Origin: Pseudomonas linyingensis | GTDB taxonomy: Bacteria; Pseudomonadota; Gammaproteobacteria; Pseudomonadales; Pseudomonadaceae | NCBI RefSeq assembly: GCF_900109175.1 | Contig: NZ_FNZE01000002.1 | Location: forward strand, 62,001 to 126,000 | Reading direction: 5' to 3' | DNA: 64,000 bases | Part shown: positions 36,390-48,383 of the stretch, piece after piece | Position numbering within the stretch: position 1 is the first letter of the stretch | Layout of the letters: every line of letters begins with the position of its first letter | The notes under the pieces: model-generated | Database searches by the model: none | The model's input: only the letters and a program-made list of their open reading frames with translations | Told to the model about the DNA's origin: nothing | Program-made: the position numbers and the translations under genes

Positions 36390-37925
36390 TCAGCCGAGTT
36401 CGATCAGCGGCGTGCCGGTCATCTCCGCCGGGATCGGCAGATCGAGCAGCCTGAGCATGGTCGGCGCCACGTCGGCCAGCACGCCGCCTTCGCGGATGGC
36501 CAGCTGGCGGGGGCCGTAATAGAGGAAGGGCACCGGCTCGCAGGTGTGTGCGGTGTGCGCCTGGCCGGTGCACTCGTCTTCCATCTGCTCGACGTTGCCG
36601 TGGTCGGCGGTGATCAGCGCTTCGCCGCCGACCTTGTCCAGTGCTTCGGCGATGCGGCCGATGCAGCTGTCCAGGCACTCCACCGCCTTGACCGCCGCCG
36701 CGAACACGCCGGTGTGGCCGACCATGTCGCCGTTGGCGTAGTTGACCACGATCACGTCATAGCGCTGCTGCTCGATGGCCTCGACGATGCGGTCGGTGAC
36801 TTCCGGAGCGCTCATCTCCGGCTGCAGGTCGTAGGTGGCGACGTTGGGCGAGGGGATGAGGATGCGCTCCTCGCCCGCGAAGGGTTCCTCGCGCCCGCCG
36901 GAGAAGAAGAAGGTGACGTGGGCGTACTTTTCGGTCTCGGCGATGCGCAGCTGGGTCTTGCCGTTTTTCGCCAGGTACTCGCCGAGCACGTTGTCCAGCG
37001 ACGCAGGCGGGAAGGCGCAGGGTGCCGGGATGCTCGCCGCGTACTGGGTGAGCATCACGAAGCCGGCCAATTGCGGCACGCGCTGGCGCGCGAAGCCCTG
37101 GAAGTCGGCCTCGACGAAGGCGCGGGTCAGCTCGCGGGCGCGGTCGGCGCGGAAGTTCATGAACACCACGGCGTCGCCGTCTTCTACCCGCACCGACGCG
37201 CCGATGGTGGTGGCCTTGACGAACTCGTCGCTCTCACCGCGCTCGTAGGCGGCCTGCAGGCCCTCGACGGCGCTGGCGGCGTTGAATTCGCCCTGGCCGT
37301 CGACGATCAGGTTGTAGGCCTGTTCGACGCGGTCCCAGCGGTTGTCGCGGTCCATGGCGAAGTAGCGGCCGGTGAGGCTGGCGATGCGGCCCTTGCCCAG
37401 CTTGGCGAAGGTGGCGTCGAGCAGCTCGATGGACGGCTGCGCGCTTTTCGGCGGGGTGTCGCGGCCGTCGAGGAAGGCGTGCAGGTAGATCTTCTCGGCA
37501 CCGCGCTGGGCAGCCAGTTCGGCCATCGCCGCGATGTGCTCCTGGTGGCTGTGCACGCCGCCTTCGGAGAGCAGGCCGAGGATGTGCACCGCCTTGCCGG
37601 CCGCCACCGCCTGGTCCACCGCCGCGCCGATCACCGGATTGGCGAAGAACTCGCCGTCGCGGATCGACTTGGTCACCCGGGTGAAGTCCTGGTACACCAC
37701 GCGGCCGGCGCCGAGGTTCATGTGGCCGACCTCGGAGTTGCCCATCTGCCCCTCGGGCAGGCCGACATCCATGCCGCTGCCGGAAATCAGTCCGTGCGGA
37801 CGGGTCGCGCACAGGCGGTCCCACACCGGGGTGTTGGCGTGGTAGATGGCGTTGTAATCCGGGCTGTCGCTGTGACCGAAGCCGTCCAGGATGATCAGAA
37901 CCAGAGGTTTGGGCGTGGCAGGCAT
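36390..37925 (-). CDS. gpmI: 2,3-bisphosphoglycerate-independent phosphoglycerate mutase
   Basis: Glycolytic/gluconeogenic interconversion of 3- and 2-phosphoglycerate by a Mn-dependent, cofactor-free enzyme. The 511-residue protein starts [20 protein letters not shown] and contains the phosphoserine region [40 protein letters not shown] and the C-terminal metal site [13 protein letters not shown] 37925 is preferred over an upstream ATG at 37952. Divergent from the rhodanese gene. Confidence 0.97.
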   Translation of the reverse strand: MPATPKPLVLIILDGFGHSDSPDYNAIYHANTPVWDRLCATRPHGLISGSGMDVGLPEGQMGNSEVGHMNLGAGRVVYQDFTRVTKSIRDGEFFANPVIGAAVDQAVAAGKAVHILGLLSEGGVHSHQEHIAAMAELAAQRGAEKIYLHAFLDGRDTPPKSAQPSIELLDATFAKLGKGRIASLTGRYFAMDRDNRWDRVEQAYNLIVDGQGEFNAASAVEGLQAAYERGESDEFVKATTIGASVRVEDGDAVVFMNFRADRARELTRAFVEADFQGFARQRVPQLAGFVMLTQYAASIPAPCAFPPASLDNVLGEYLAKNGKTQLRIAETEKYAHVTFFFSGGREEPFAGEERILIPSPNVATYDLQPEMSAPEVTDRIVEAIEQQRYDVIVVNYANGDMVGHTGVFAAAVKAVECLDSCIGRIAEALDKVGGEALITADHGNVEQMEDECTGQAHTAHTCEPVPFLYYGPRQLAIREGGVLADVAPTMLRLLDLPIPAEMTGTPLIELG

Positions 37926-38071
37926 GCGTCCGACTCGTGCAGGTGATGGCAAAAGAGCGCCAGTCTAATGGCTGCGCCCCGGAGCGTCACGGCAGCGTGA
38001 CTGGCGGCGGGTTCAGTGGTGCCAACTGGCTGTGTATACTGCTGGCCATTTTACCGTGCCGGATGCTTGCG

Positions 38072-38485
38072 ATGGTTGCCCAGCTGATTGAATTTGTCTC
38101 TAACCACTATGTACTCAGCACCCTGTTCGTGGTGCTGCTGGCCCTGTTGCTGGCCAACGAGGCGCGCCGCGGCGGGCGCAGCCTGAGCTGCCGCGAGCTG
38201 ACCGCCAAGCTCAACGCCGGCGAGGCGCTGGTGCTCGACGTGCGTCCGCACAAGGAGTTCACCGGCGGCCACATCACCGGCTCGCTGAACATCCCCTTCG
38301 ACAAGCTGGACAGCCGCATCGGTGAACTGGACAAGCACAAGGCCAAGACCCTGATCGTGGTCGATGCCATGGGGCAGCATGCCGGCAGCATCTGCGGCAA
38401 GCTGAAGAAGGCCGGCTACGACGTCTCCCGCCTGGGCGGCGGCATCGCCAGCTGGCGCGGCGACAACCTGCCGGTCGTGAAGTGA
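38072..38485 (+). CDS. yibN: membrane-anchored rhodanese-like protein (YibN type)
   Basis: A 137-residue protein with an N-terminal membrane helix (NHYVLSTLFVVLLALLLANEA) and one cytoplasmic rhodanese domain (LVLDVRPHKEFTGGHITGSLNIP). The loop that normally carries the catalytic cysteine reads VVDAMGQHAG, with Asp in the cysteine position, as in E. coli YibN as I recall it, so sulfur transfer is unlikely. It is followed after one base by grxC and then secB, a conserved arrangement. Start 38072 chosen by homology; the Shine-Dalgarno is poor. Confidence 0.9.
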   Translation: MVAQLIEFVSNHYVLSTLFVVLLALLLANEARRGGRSLSCRELTAKLNAGEALVLDVRPHKEFTGGHITGSLNIPFDKLDSRIGELDKHKAKTLIVVDAMGQHAGSICGKLKKAGYDVSRLGGGIASWRGDNLPVVK

Positions 38486-38486
38486 C

Positions 38487-38741
38487 ATGCAGCCGGTCAT
38501 CATCTATTCCAGCGATTTCTGCCCCTACTGCATGCGTGCCAAGCAGCTGCTGAGCCGCAAGGGCGTGGTGTTCACCGAGATCAAGGTCGACGGCCAGCGC
38601 GAGCTGCGCGCGGAGATGGCGCGCAAGGCCGGCCGGACCTCGGTGCCGCAGATCTGGATCGGTGACACCCACGTCGGTGGCTGCGACGATCTGCACGCCT
38701 TGGAGCGTGCCGGCAAACTGGACGCGCTGCTGCGCGGCTGA
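38487..38741 (+). CDS. grxC: glutaredoxin 3
   Basis: Small 84-residue glutathione-dependent oxidoreductase with the CPYC active site ([15 protein letters not shown]), the [19 protein letters not shown] glutathione-binding segment and the usual length. One base after the rhodanese stop, so co-transcribed and probably coupled; secB follows 31 bases later. Confidence 0.97.
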   Translation: MQPVIIYSSDFCPYCMRAKQLLSRKGVVFTEIKVDGQRELRAEMARKAGRTSVPQIWIGDTHVGGCDDLHALERAGKLDALLRG

Positions 38742-38772
38742 TCCCATCATTGCAACCAACAAGGAAGCCAAC

Positions 38773-39246
38773 ATGACCGAACAAGCCAACGGCGCCGCCG
38801 CGCAGAACGACCAGCCGCAATTCGCCCTGCAGCGCATCTATGTGCGCGACCTGTCCTTCGAAGCGCCGAAGAGTCCGGAAGTCTTCCGCCAGGAGTGGAA
38901 GCCGGCGATCAGCCTCGACCTCAATACCCGCCAGAAGGATCTGGGTGGCGACTTCCACGAGGTGGTGCTGACCGTCTCGGTGACCGTGAAGAATGGCGAG
39001 GACACCGCCTTCATCGCCGAAGTGCAGCAGGCCGGCATCTTCCTGATCAAGGGCCTCGACGCCGCCTCGATGAGCCACACCCTCGGCGCCTTCTGCCCGA
39101 ACCTGCTGTTCCCCTACGCCCGCGAGACCCTCGACAGCCTGGTGGTACGCGGCTCGTTCCCGGCACTGATGCTCTCGCCGGTGAACTTCGATGCACTCTA
39201 CGCTCAGGAGCTGGCGCGCCTGCAGGCCGCCGAGGCCCAGGCCTGA
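38773..39246 (+). CDS. secB: protein-export chaperone SecB
   Basis: Tetrameric chaperone holding unfolded precursors for SecA. The 157-residue protein has the typical core [22 protein letters not shown], and [47 protein letters not shown] precedes ATG 38773. Last gene of the yibN-grxC-secB unit, closed by a long stem-loop. Confidence 0.98.
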   Translation: MTEQANGAAAQNDQPQFALQRIYVRDLSFEAPKSPEVFRQEWKPAISLDLNTRQKDLGGDFHEVVLTVSVTVKNGEDTAFIAEVQQAGIFLIKGLDAASMSHTLGAFCPNLLFPYARETLDSLVVRGSFPALMLSPVNFDALYAQELARLQAAEAQA

Positions 39247-39270
39247 CGCTCGGCGCCGCGGCTGGCGGCT

Positions 39271-39316
39271 GCGCGCAACAAAAGCCCCGCCATTCGCGGG
39301 GTTTTTTGTTGCGCGC
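39271..39316. terminator. bidirectional terminator between secB and trmL
   Basis: Core CCCCGC/GCGGGG stem with CATTC loop, extended by AAAA/TTTTTT and by GCGCGCAAC/GTTGCGCGC outside. It has T runs in both directions, suited to convergent secB and trmL. The remaining 39317-39431 stretch shows nothing I can support. Confidence 0.75.
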
Positions 39317-39431
39317 AGTACCAATGGCTTATTCAAAAATGTGACGGAGTTGGCTATGTTGATGCGCGTCAGTACGCATTATGCTCTGTCAGTCATGATT
39401 CTGGCGCATTGTTGCCGGGGCTTAGGCGACC

Positions 39432-39893
39432 TCAATCGAGGCGAAAGTCCTGTTGGCGCCAGGCTTCGTAGACGGTCACCGCCACGGCGTTGGACAGGTT
39501 GAGGCTGCGGCAGCCCGGACGCATCGGCAGGCGCAGCAGCTGCTCGGCCGGCAGGCTGGCCAGTACCTCGGCTGGCAGGCCGCGGCTCTCGGGGCCGAAC
39601 AACAGTACGTCGCCGGGTAGGTATTTCATTTCGGCATAACTGTTCTTGGCTTTGGTGGTGAGCGCCAGTATCCTGCCGCCCGGCAGTTTTTCCAGGCAAT
39701 CGCTCAAAGATTCGTGACGGATTACCGTCGCATATTCGTGGTAGTCCAGCCCTGCACGGCGCAGGCGTTTGTCGTCGAGTTCGAAGCCCAGCGGCTCGAT
39801 CAGGTGTAGCTGGCAACCGGTATTGGCGCAAAGCCGGATGATGTTGCCGGTGTTCGGCGGGATTTCTGGTTGAAACAACACAACGTGAAACAT
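39432..39893 (-). CDS. trmL: tRNA (cytidine/uridine-2'-O)-methyltransferase TrmL
   Basis: SPOUT-class enzyme methylating the wobble ribose of tRNA-Leu. The 153-residue protein begins [26 protein letters not shown] and has the knot motifs [11 protein letters not shown] and [27 protein letters not shown] (complement of 39926-39931) may be its -10 box. It marks the end of the conserved PA5127-5148-like block; the MSHA locus begins divergently 108 bases away. Confidence 0.96.
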   Translation of the reverse strand: MFHVVLFQPEIPPNTGNIIRLCANTGCQLHLIEPLGFELDDKRLRRAGLDYHEYATVIRHESLSDCLEKLPGGRILALTTKAKNSYAEMKYLPGDVLLFGPESRGLPAEVLASLPAEQLLRLPMRPGCRSLNLSNAVAVTVYEAWRQQDFRLD

Positions 39894-40001
39894 GGTGTGT
39901 GCCTGTACGAATCGGGACGGCACGCATTCTAGCGGTTTGTGGCCGATTACAGCGGTCTGCCCGCCTGCGCCGAGCAGGCTGCACGGGCAAGGAGAACTCA
40001 T

Positions 40002-40991
40002 TTGCTGGCCTGGCTGAAACGATCCAAAACCACTGCCGACCGCCTGCTCGGACTGGCGCCCGTCGCTGGCGGCTGCGTGCTGGTTTGCCTGCAGCGTAGC
40101 GCGGGGCCCGTGCGATTGCCGACCTGCGAGTTCATCGCCGCTGCGCCGGGCAGCCAGGGCGAGGTGCTGCGCCAGCGCGTCGAAGCGCTCGGCCTTCAAG
40201 GCCTGCCAGTCAACCTGCTGCTGTCTGCCGCCGACTATCAGCTGCTGCTGGTCGAACGTCCCGACGTGCCGCCCGCCGAGTTGCGCGCCGCGATGCGCTG
40301 GCGCATTCGCGAGCTGGTCAACGCACCGCTGGACAGCCTAGTGGTGGACGCCTTCGCCCTGCCCGACGATGCCTACCGCGGCCGCACGCCGATGGCCTAC
40401 TGCGCGGTGCTGTCGCGCGCGCGCATGCAGGCGCTGGCCGACTGGGTGGAGGGTGCCGGGCTGCGTCTGCACAGCATCGACATCGCCGAAATGGCCCTGC
40501 GCAACCTCGGCCTGCTGATCGCCGGCGAAAGCCAGAATCTGGCCGTGCTCAAGCTCAACGCCCGCGACGGGCTGATCTGCGTGCAGCACGGCCGCGACCT
40601 GTACATGGCGCGGCGCATCGAGCGCGGCCTGGACAACCGCGGCGCGGACAGCGCCCAGCTGGCGCTGGAGATCCAGCGCTCGCTGGACTACTTCGAAAGC
40701 CAGCTGGGCAAGGGCCCGGTCGGCCGCCTGTTGCTGCTGCCGGTGCCGGCTGTCGGCGAGCAGCTGCACGCCGAGCTCGGCCTGCCGCTGTCCGTGCGCA
40801 TCGAACGCCTGGCGCTCGACGAGCTGTTCGCCGGCTCGCCGCTGCTCGAGCTGCCGGCGGACCAGCAGGCACTGTACCTGCCGGCAATCGGCGCGGCCCT
40901 GCGCCAGGAGCATGCCGAGGCCGTCGAGCCGCGCCAAGCAGCGCCACGCCGAGCGCAGATGGCCGCGGTACGGCATCTGGAGACCAGCTGA
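40002..40991 (+). CDS. mshI: MSHA biogenesis protein MshI (PilM-like)
   Basis: First gene of the MSHA pilus locus. The 329-residue actin-fold protein resembles PilM/MshI and would form the cytoplasmic ring of the pilus platform. Recognisable parts are [33 protein letters not shown] and [21 protein letters not shown]. The start is a TTG at 40002 because AAGGAG (39989-39994) lies 7 bases upstream and no ATG or GTG in frame is as well placed. Its stop overlaps the next ATG (TGATG). Confidence 0.85.
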   Translation: MLAWLKRSKTTADRLLGLAPVAGGCVLVCLQRSAGPVRLPTCEFIAAAPGSQGEVLRQRVEALGLQGLPVNLLLSAADYQLLLVERPDVPPAELRAAMRWRIRELVNAPLDSLVVDAFALPDDAYRGRTPMAYCAVLSRARMQALADWVEGAGLRLHSIDIAEMALRNLGLLIAGESQNLAVLKLNARDGLICVQHGRDLYMARRIERGLDNRGADSAQLALEIQRSLDYFESQLGKGPVGRLLLLPVPAVGEQLHAELGLPLSVRIERLALDELFAGSPLLELPADQQALYLPAIGAALRQEHAEAVEPRQAAPRRAQMAAVRHLETS

Positions 40992-41617
40992 TGGGTGCCA
41001 GTGTGTCGCTGCAGAACCTCAACCTCTACCAGCCGCCACAGGCGGACAGCGCCGGCCGGCCGGCGCCGCGCCTGCTGGTGCTCGGCCTGCTGGCCCTGTT
41101 GCTGGCGATCCTCGCCGATGGCGGCTGGCAGCTCTGGCGCACCCAGCAGGCGCAGGCCGCGCTGACCCAGAGCCGCCAGGCCGCCGAGCAGGCCGAAGCC
41201 GAGCTGGCCAGCCTGCGCCAGACCTTCCGCGAGCCGCAGGCCGACCCGCGCCTGCCGCAACAACTGGCCGCGCTGGAGGCCGGCAACCGCCAGCTGCAGC
41301 AGCTGGCCGCCCATCTGCAGCTGTTGCTGGCCGAGCGCAGCGCCGGCTTCAGTGCGCCGCTCGATGCCCTGGCCGAGCGCCACCTCGGCGGCGTCTGGCT
41401 CAGCGCCATCCGCTTCGAGCAGGGCGGCCGCGACCTGCTGCTCGAGGGCGCCAGCCAGCAGCCCGACCTGCTGCCCGGTTACCTGAACAGCCTGGGCCGC
41501 AGCCCGGCCTTCGCCGGACGCCAATTCGCTCGTTTCGACCTTGATCGCGACGAAGGCGGCGTGCTGCGCTTTCGGCTCGCCTCGCAGGCGGCCACCGCCG
41601 AGGAGACGCGCCAATGA
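40991..41617 (+). CDS. PilN-like MSHA platform protein
   Basis: A 208-residue bitopic protein: short cytoplasmic N terminus with the PilN-type motif (SLQNLNLYQPP), one membrane helix (LLVLGLLALLLAILADGGWQLW), a coiled coil (TQQAQAAL... to about 125) and a ferredoxin-like domain. The NLNLY motif is what PilN uses to bind PilM, here MshI. Overlaps mshI by one base and mshJ by four. In Vibrio this function is part of, or follows, MshI. Confidence 0.8.
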   Translation: MGASVSLQNLNLYQPPQADSAGRPAPRLLVLGLLALLLAILADGGWQLWRTQQAQAALTQSRQAAEQAEAELASLRQTFREPQADPRLPQQLAALEAGNRQLQQLAAHLQLLLAERSAGFSAPLDALAERHLGGVWLSAIRFEQGGRDLLLEGASQQPDLLPGYLNSLGRSPAFAGRQFARFDLDRDEGGVLRFRLASQAATAEETRQ

Positions 41618-42321
41618 ACGCCCTGCGGCAATACTGGAACGCCCGCGCGCCGCGCGAACAGTGGCTGGCCGTCAGCGTGGCCCTGCTGGTGCCGGCGCTG
41701 GCCTGGCTGGCCTTCGGCCACGAGCCGCTGGCCCTGCGCCTCCAGCAGCTGGAGGGCGAGCAGCGCAGCGCCGAGACGCGCCGCCTGGAGGCCCGCACGG
41801 CCTTGGCCGAGCTGCAGGCGCGCGCCGCCATCGACCCCGATCAGGCCCTGCGCCAGGCGCTGCGCGCTGCGCAGGCGCTGCGCGACCACCAACTCGAGGA
41901 CCTCGACCGCGAGACCGCCGCGCTGATTGATCCGCAGCGCATGCAGCAGGTGCTGCAAAACCTGCTGCAGCAGCGCCCAGGCTTGCGCCTGCTGGCGCTG
42001 GAAAGCTTTTCCGCGCCGCTCGAGCTGCCGACGCCGCCTGCCGCCGCTGGCCAGCCGGCTGCCGCCAACGCCGCCGCGGACGGCGCGGCACCCGCGACGC
42101 CGGTGCTCTACCGCCACGGCATGCGCCTGACCCTGGAGGGCAGCTACTTCGAGCTGTGCGACTACTTGCAGGGCATCGAGGCGCAGAGCCTGGCCGCCGG
42201 CGGTCGCCGGCTGTTCTGGGAGCGACTCGACTACCAGGTCGGCGAAGCCGGCCCGGGCCAGGCGAAGATCACCCTCGAGCTGTACACACTGAGCCGTGAA
42301 GCGGGGTGGGTCGGTGTCTAG
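41614..42321 (+). CDS. mshJ: MSHA biogenesis protein MshJ (PilO-like)
   Basis: Bitopic 235-residue protein with one membrane helix (QWLAVSVALLVPALAWLAF), a coiled coil to about residue 110 and a C-terminal PilO/GspM-like domain (RHGMRLTLEGSYFELCDYLQGIEA). Expected to pair with the PilN-like protein in the inner-membrane platform. Start overlaps the previous stop (ATGA); the end overlaps mshK by 8 bases. Confidence 0.82.
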   Translation: MNALRQYWNARAPREQWLAVSVALLVPALAWLAFGHEPLALRLQQLEGEQRSAETRRLEARTALAELQARAAIDPDQALRQALRAAQALRDHQLEDLDRETAALIDPQRMQQVLQNLLQQRPGLRLLALESFSAPLELPTPPAAAGQPAAANAAADGAAPATPVLYRHGMRLTLEGSYFELCDYLQGIEAQSLAAGGRRLFWERLDYQVGEAGPGQAKITLELYTLSREAGWVGV

Positions 42322-42646
42322 ATGGCTGCTTGCCCTGTGCTGTACCGCGCCGCTGCTGGCGCTGGCCGCCGTCGATCCGACCCTGCCGCCGGCGACGCTG
42401 GCCGCTCCGACCACGGCCGACGCCGCGGCGGGGCCGGCCCCGCTGCTGCAGGCGATCCTGCGCGGCCCGGCCGGTACCCGTGTGGTGATCGGCGGGCACA
42501 GCCTGCGCGTCGGCGAACAGCAGGGCGACCTGCGCGTGCTGGCCATCCGTGCGCGCAGCGTGGTGATCGAACGTCAGGGGCAGCGCAGCGAGCTGCACCT
42601 GAGCCAACCCATTCTGACTCCATCCACGCGGAGCCCGAGCCGTTGA
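42314..42646 (+). CDS. mshK: MSHA biogenesis protein MshK (PilP-like)
   Basis: A 110-residue periplasmic protein with an N-terminal signal or anchor (MSRWLLALCCTAPLLALAAVDPTLPP) and a short GspC/PilP-type beta domain (ILRGPAGTRVVIGGHSLRVGEQQGDLRVLAI). It should link the platform to secretin MshL. GTG 42314 is preferred over GTG 42296 because GGGGTGG lies just upstream. Ends in TGATG overlapping mshL. Confidence 0.75.
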   Translation: MSRWLLALCCTAPLLALAAVDPTLPPATLAAPTTADAAAGPAPLLQAILRGPAGTRVVIGGHSLRVGEQQGDLRVLAIRARSVVIERQGQRSELHLSQPILTPSTRSPSR

Positions 42647-44250
42647 TGCCCATGATGTCATTCCGTCTGTCCCAGCTGGGCCTGCTCGCCGCCTGCTGCC
42701 TGCTCGCCGCCTGCCAGACCTTTCCCGATGGCGATCGCCAGCTGCGCGAGCAGACCGACCGCCTGCTCGAGGAAAGCCTGGCGCAGAGCCGGCACAGCGC
42801 CACGCCGCCGCCGGCGGTGCAGGCCGCGCTGCTGCCGCCGCTGCTCACTGAAGGTCCGCTGACGGCCCGTGGCCCGCGCTTCGACGTCGCGGTGCGCGAC
42901 ATGGACGCCCGCGAGTTCTTTCTCAGCTTGATGGACGGTGCCGGACAGAACCTGGTGGTGCATCCCGAGGTCAGCGGCCAGGTCACCTTCAGCCTGCGCA
43001 ACGTCACCCTCGACGAGGTGCTGGCCGCGGTGCGCGACAGCTACGGCTATGACTTCAAGCGCACCGCCTACGGCTACCGCATCCTGCCCAACCAGCTGCT
43101 GACCCGTACCTACGACCTCAACTACCTCAACCTGCAGCGTCGTGGCGAGACCGATACCCGGGTCAGCTCCGGCCAGGTCACCACTTCCGAGAGCGCCGAT
43201 AGCGGCAGCAACAGCAGTGGCAGCGATTCCGGCGGCAGCAGCACGTCCTCCACGGTCAACGCCAGCCAGGTGGTGACCACCAGCGAGGTCGACTTCTGGC
43301 GCGAGGTGGGCGACGTGATCGGCGCGCTGATCGGCGACGATCCCGGCAACAAGGTGGTGGTCAATCCTCAGGCCAGCCTGCTGGTGGTACGTGCCTCCAG
43401 CGGCGACCAGCAGAACGTCGAGGCCTTCCTCGAGCAGGCCGAGCGCAACCTGCAGCGCCAGGTGATCCTCGAGGCGAAGATCCTCGAGGTGCGCCTGAGC
43501 GACAGCTTCCAGGCCGGGATCAACTGGACCCAGCTGGGCAGCAAGCTCAGCCTCGACCTGGCGGGCGACCCGCTGAGCGGTGTCTCGGGCATCGGCGGGG
43601 TGTTCAGCGCGCTGTACACCAGTGGCGACTTCACCGCCCTGCTGCAGCTGCTGGAAACCCAGGGTCAGGTGCGCGTGCTGTCCAGCCCGCGCATCTCCAC
43701 GCTGAACAACCAGAAGGCGGTGATCAAGGTCGGCACCGACGAGTTCTTCGTCACCGACGTGTCGTCGACCAACACCACCACCACCACCGGGATTGCCGAG
43801 CCGACCCAGGACGTCACCCTGACGCCGTTCTTCTCCGGCATCTCGCTGGACGTCACCCCGCAGATCAACCAGCGCGAGGAGGTCACCCTGCACGTGCGGC
43901 CGACCGTCAGCCGCGTGCAGGACCAGAACAAGGAGATCAGCTTCGGCGAGGATCGCGTGCTCAACCTGCCGCTGGCGCTGTCCACCACCCGCCAGTCCGA
44001 CTCCATCGTGCGGGCGCGCAGTGGCCAGGTGGTGGTGATCGGCGGCCTGCTCGAGGATGTCAGCGACAACACCGATGCCAACGTGCCCTGGCTGTCCAAA
44101 CTGCCGTTCCTCGGCGGTCTGTTCCAGCAGCAGCGCAAGGACCTGGTGCGCAGCGAGCTGGTGATCCTGCTGCGTCCGCAGGTGATCGGCGCCGATACCT
44201 GGATCGACGAGCTGCAGAAGAGCGCGGCCAGTTTCCGCGAGCTGAGGTAG
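42646..44250 (+). CDS. mshL: MSHA secretin MshL
   Basis: Outer-membrane pore for the pilus, 534 residues. A lipoprotein signal (LGLLAACCLLAAC, lipobox LLAAC) is followed by an N0/STN domain (FDVAVRDMDAREFFLSLMDGAGQNLVVHPEVSG), a Ser/Gly-rich linker at about 165-205, an N1 domain (NKVVVNPQASLLVVRASSGDQQNVEAFLE) and the secretin core ending NVPWLSKLPFLGGLFQQQRKDLVRSELVILLRPQVI. The start overlaps the mshK stop; ATGs at 42652 and 42655 are alternatives. Confidence 0.92.
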   Translation: MPMMSFRLSQLGLLAACCLLAACQTFPDGDRQLREQTDRLLEESLAQSRHSATPPPAVQAALLPPLLTEGPLTARGPRFDVAVRDMDAREFFLSLMDGAGQNLVVHPEVSGQVTFSLRNVTLDEVLAAVRDSYGYDFKRTAYGYRILPNQLLTRTYDLNYLNLQRRGETDTRVSSGQVTTSESADSGSNSSGSDSGGSSTSSTVNASQVVTTSEVDFWREVGDVIGALIGDDPGNKVVVNPQASLLVVRASSGDQQNVEAFLEQAERNLQRQVILEAKILEVRLSDSFQAGINWTQLGSKLSLDLAGDPLSGVSGIGGVFSALYTSGDFTALLQLLETQGQVRVLSSPRISTLNNQKAVIKVGTDEFFVTDVSSTNTTTTTGIAEPTQDVTLTPFFSGISLDVTPQINQREEVTLHVRPTVSRVQDQNKEISFGEDRVLNLPLALSTTRQSDSIVRARSGQVVVIGGLLEDVSDNTDANVPWLSKLPFLGGLFQQQRKDLVRSELVILLRPQVIGADTWIDELQKSAASFRELR

Positions 44251-44254
44251 GCGC

Positions 44255-45193
44255 ATGTATCAGGGCTTCTTCGGCCTGCGCGAAAAACCCTTCGCGCTGA
44301 CCCCCAACACCGCGTTCCTGGTGCGGCTGGCCCCCTATCAGGCCTGCCTCAACCTGCTGCGCGTGGCGCTGGGCGAGGGCGAAGGTTTCATCAAGGTCAG
44401 CGGCGAGGTCGGCACCGGCAAGACCCTGCTGTGCCGCGCCCTGCTCAATACCCTCGGCGCGGACGGCGAGGGCTGGCAGGTCGCCTGGCTGCCCAATCCG
44501 GGCCTCAGCCCGCGCGGCCTGCGCCAGGCGTTGGCCGTTGAGCTGCACATCGCCGATGCCGACGAGCTGGACGACCACAGCCTGCTGGCGGCGCTCAACC
44601 ACCGGCTGATCGAACTGGCGGCCGAGGGCAAGCGCACCGTGCTGCTGATCGACGAAGCCCAGGCCCTGCCGGAGAAAACCCTCGAGTCCCTGCGTCTGCT
44701 GACCAACCTGGAAACCGAGCATTGCAAGCTGCTGCAGGTGGTGCTGTTCGGCCAGCCGGAACTCGACGAATTGCTCGAGCGCGCCGAATTCCGCCAGCTG
44801 CGCCAGCGCATCACCTTTTCCTACCGGCTGCGCCCGCTGGACCTGGCCGATACCCGCCGCTACGTCGACGAGCGCCTGATCCATGCCGGCTACCGCGGCG
44901 AGCCGCTGTTCGACGCCCGCGCCCTGCGCCGCCTGGTCGCCGGCAGCGGCGGCATTCCGCGGCTGATCAACATTCTCGCCCACAAGGCGCTGATGGTCGC
45001 CTTCGGCGCTGGCAGCCGCCAGGTGCGCGCGGCCCACGTGCAGCGCGCGCTGGAAGATACCGAAGGCGCCCGGCCGTTCCTGCGCCAGGGCTCCGTGCGC
45101 CTGGGCTGGAGCTTGGCCGGCGCGGGCGTGTTGCTGATGTTGCTTGGCCTGTGGCCGTGGCTGCAGGCCTGGTTGCCGGGAGGTGGAGCGTGA
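44255..45193 (+). CDS. mshM: MSHA biogenesis ATPase MshM (ExeA-like)
   Basis: AAA ATPase of 312 residues of the ExeA/GspA group, beginning MYQGFFGLREKPFALTPN. Walker A is GEVGTGKT, Walker B VLLIDEAQ, and sensor-type motifs follow (LLTNLETEHCKLLQVVLFGQPELD). A C-terminal membrane helix (LGWSLAGAGVLLMLLGLWPWL) anchors it. It is thought to help insert or assemble the secretin. Its stop overlaps the GTG start of mshN. Confidence 0.9.
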   Translation: MYQGFFGLREKPFALTPNTAFLVRLAPYQACLNLLRVALGEGEGFIKVSGEVGTGKTLLCRALLNTLGADGEGWQVAWLPNPGLSPRGLRQALAVELHIADADELDDHSLLAALNHRLIELAAEGKRTVLLIDEAQALPEKTLESLRLLTNLETEHCKLLQVVLFGQPELDELLERAEFRQLRQRITFSYRLRPLDLADTRRYVDERLIHAGYRGEPLFDARALRRLVAGSGGIPRLINILAHKALMVAFGAGSRQVRAAHVQRALEDTEGARPFLRQGSVRLGWSLAGAGVLLMLLGLWPWLQAWLPGGGA

Positions 45194-46661
45194 GCCTGGT
45201 CAACGACATGCTGCGCGACCTGGAAACACGCCGTGCCCCGCCGGCCGAGCGCGCCCCGCTGGACGGCCTGCTGCCGGCCGACGAAGGCGCCAGCGTTCGC
45301 CGCGCCGGGCGCCAGCGTCTGTTGCTGGGCCTGCTGTGGGGCGCTCTGGCCGTGCTGGCCGCGCTGCTGCTGGCACGCATCTGGCTGGCGAACCAGGCGC
45401 CGCCGCTGGCGGTCGTGGCGCCGGCCGCCCAAGCGCCAGCACCGGCGGCGTCGACTCCCCCAGCAGTGCCCGCGCCCGCCGAGGCTGCACTGCCTGCCGG
45501 CGAGTTGCCGGTCCAGCTGCTCGCCACCCTGCCGCAGCACGGCGATGGCCGCTTCATCCTGCAGCTGCTGCTCGACCGCGCGCCGAGCTACCAGCGCAGC
45601 GAGCAGAGCGGGGTGGTCGGCCTGCGCTTGCCGCAGCTGCGCCTGAGCGACGACGGTCCGCGCTCCGGCCGCTTCGAGCAGGGCGGCCGCAGCCTGAGCT
45701 GGAGCCTGCAGCCGCTGGGCGACGGCGCCGAGCTGCTGTTGGTCGGCCTCGGCGACGGCCTGCAGGTGCTCGACCGCCTGGAGCCGGCCGGCGAGCGCTG
45801 GCAGCTGTGGGTCGAGGTGCCGTTCTCTGCCGCCAGCAGCGACGCGCTCGATCCCGCGCAGCTACCGGTGGCCGGTGACGACGAAGCGGTGGCCGACGAC
45901 TACCCGCCCGAGCGGGGTGCGGCTGCCGTGCCAGAGGTGCGGGTGGCTACCGAGGACAGGCAGCACGCAGCGGCGCCGGCTTCCCGTGGACAGCCGACCG
46001 AGCAGCTTGCCGCCGCCCCGCTGATGCCGGTGCAGCGTGCGCCTGCGCCCGCCGCGCCGGTCAGCCGCAGCCCGCAGGTCAGCGTCGCCAGCCACCAGCC
46101 CGACCCGTTGAGCGAGGCGCGCCAGGCCCTGCTGGCCGGCGACACCGAGCGCGCCATCGCCCTGCTCGAAGAACTCAACCTCCGCCAGCCGGACAACCGC
46201 GAAGCCCTGCGCTGGCTGGCCCGTGCCTGGCTAAGCGCCGGCCGCCACGAGCGCCTGATCGCCGCGCTGCCGGCGCAGCTGCAGCGCTTCCCGACCGACA
46301 GCGAGCTGCGCGTGCTGCTCGCCCGCGCCCTGCTGCAGAGCGGCGACGGCGCGGCGGCAGTGGCCACCCTGGCCGAGCGCATGCCGCCATTGGCCAGCGA
46401 TCCGGCCTACCACGCGCTGCTCGCCGCCAGCTACCAGCAGACCGCGCAGTGGCGCGAAAGCGCCCAGCTGTACCGCAACCTGGTGCAGCTGCGCCCGACC
46501 CATGGCGCCTGGCAGCTGGGCCTGGGCATTGCCCTCGAACAACTCGGCGAGCGTGCCGCCGCCGCGCAGCACTACCGCCAGGCCCTGCAGGGGCAGGGCC
46601 TCGACGAAGACAGTCGGCGCTATGCCCGCGAGCGGGTACAGGCCAGCGGAGGAGAATCCTG

Positions 46662-46662
<1 letters not shown>
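45190..46662 (+). CDS. mshN: MSHA biogenesis TPR protein MshN
   Basis: A 490-residue bitopic protein. It starts at GTG 45190 with the typical MshN opening SLVNDMLRDLETR, GGAGG upstream and a 4-base overlap with mshM. One membrane helix (LLLGLLWGALAVLAALLLARIWLA) is followed by an Ala/Pro-rich region, an N-acetylmuramidase-associated-like beta region and C-terminal tetratricopeptide repeats (EARQALLAGDTERAIALLEELNLRQPDN onward). Probably a periplasmic scaffold between inner and outer membrane parts. Confidence 0.85.

Positions 46663-48382
<1,720 letters not shown>

Positions 48383-48383
<1 letters not shown>

Noticed and set aside
37937..38071. Longer start for the YibN-like protein
   Set aside because: The extra 45 residues run through the divergent promoter region and have no family support.
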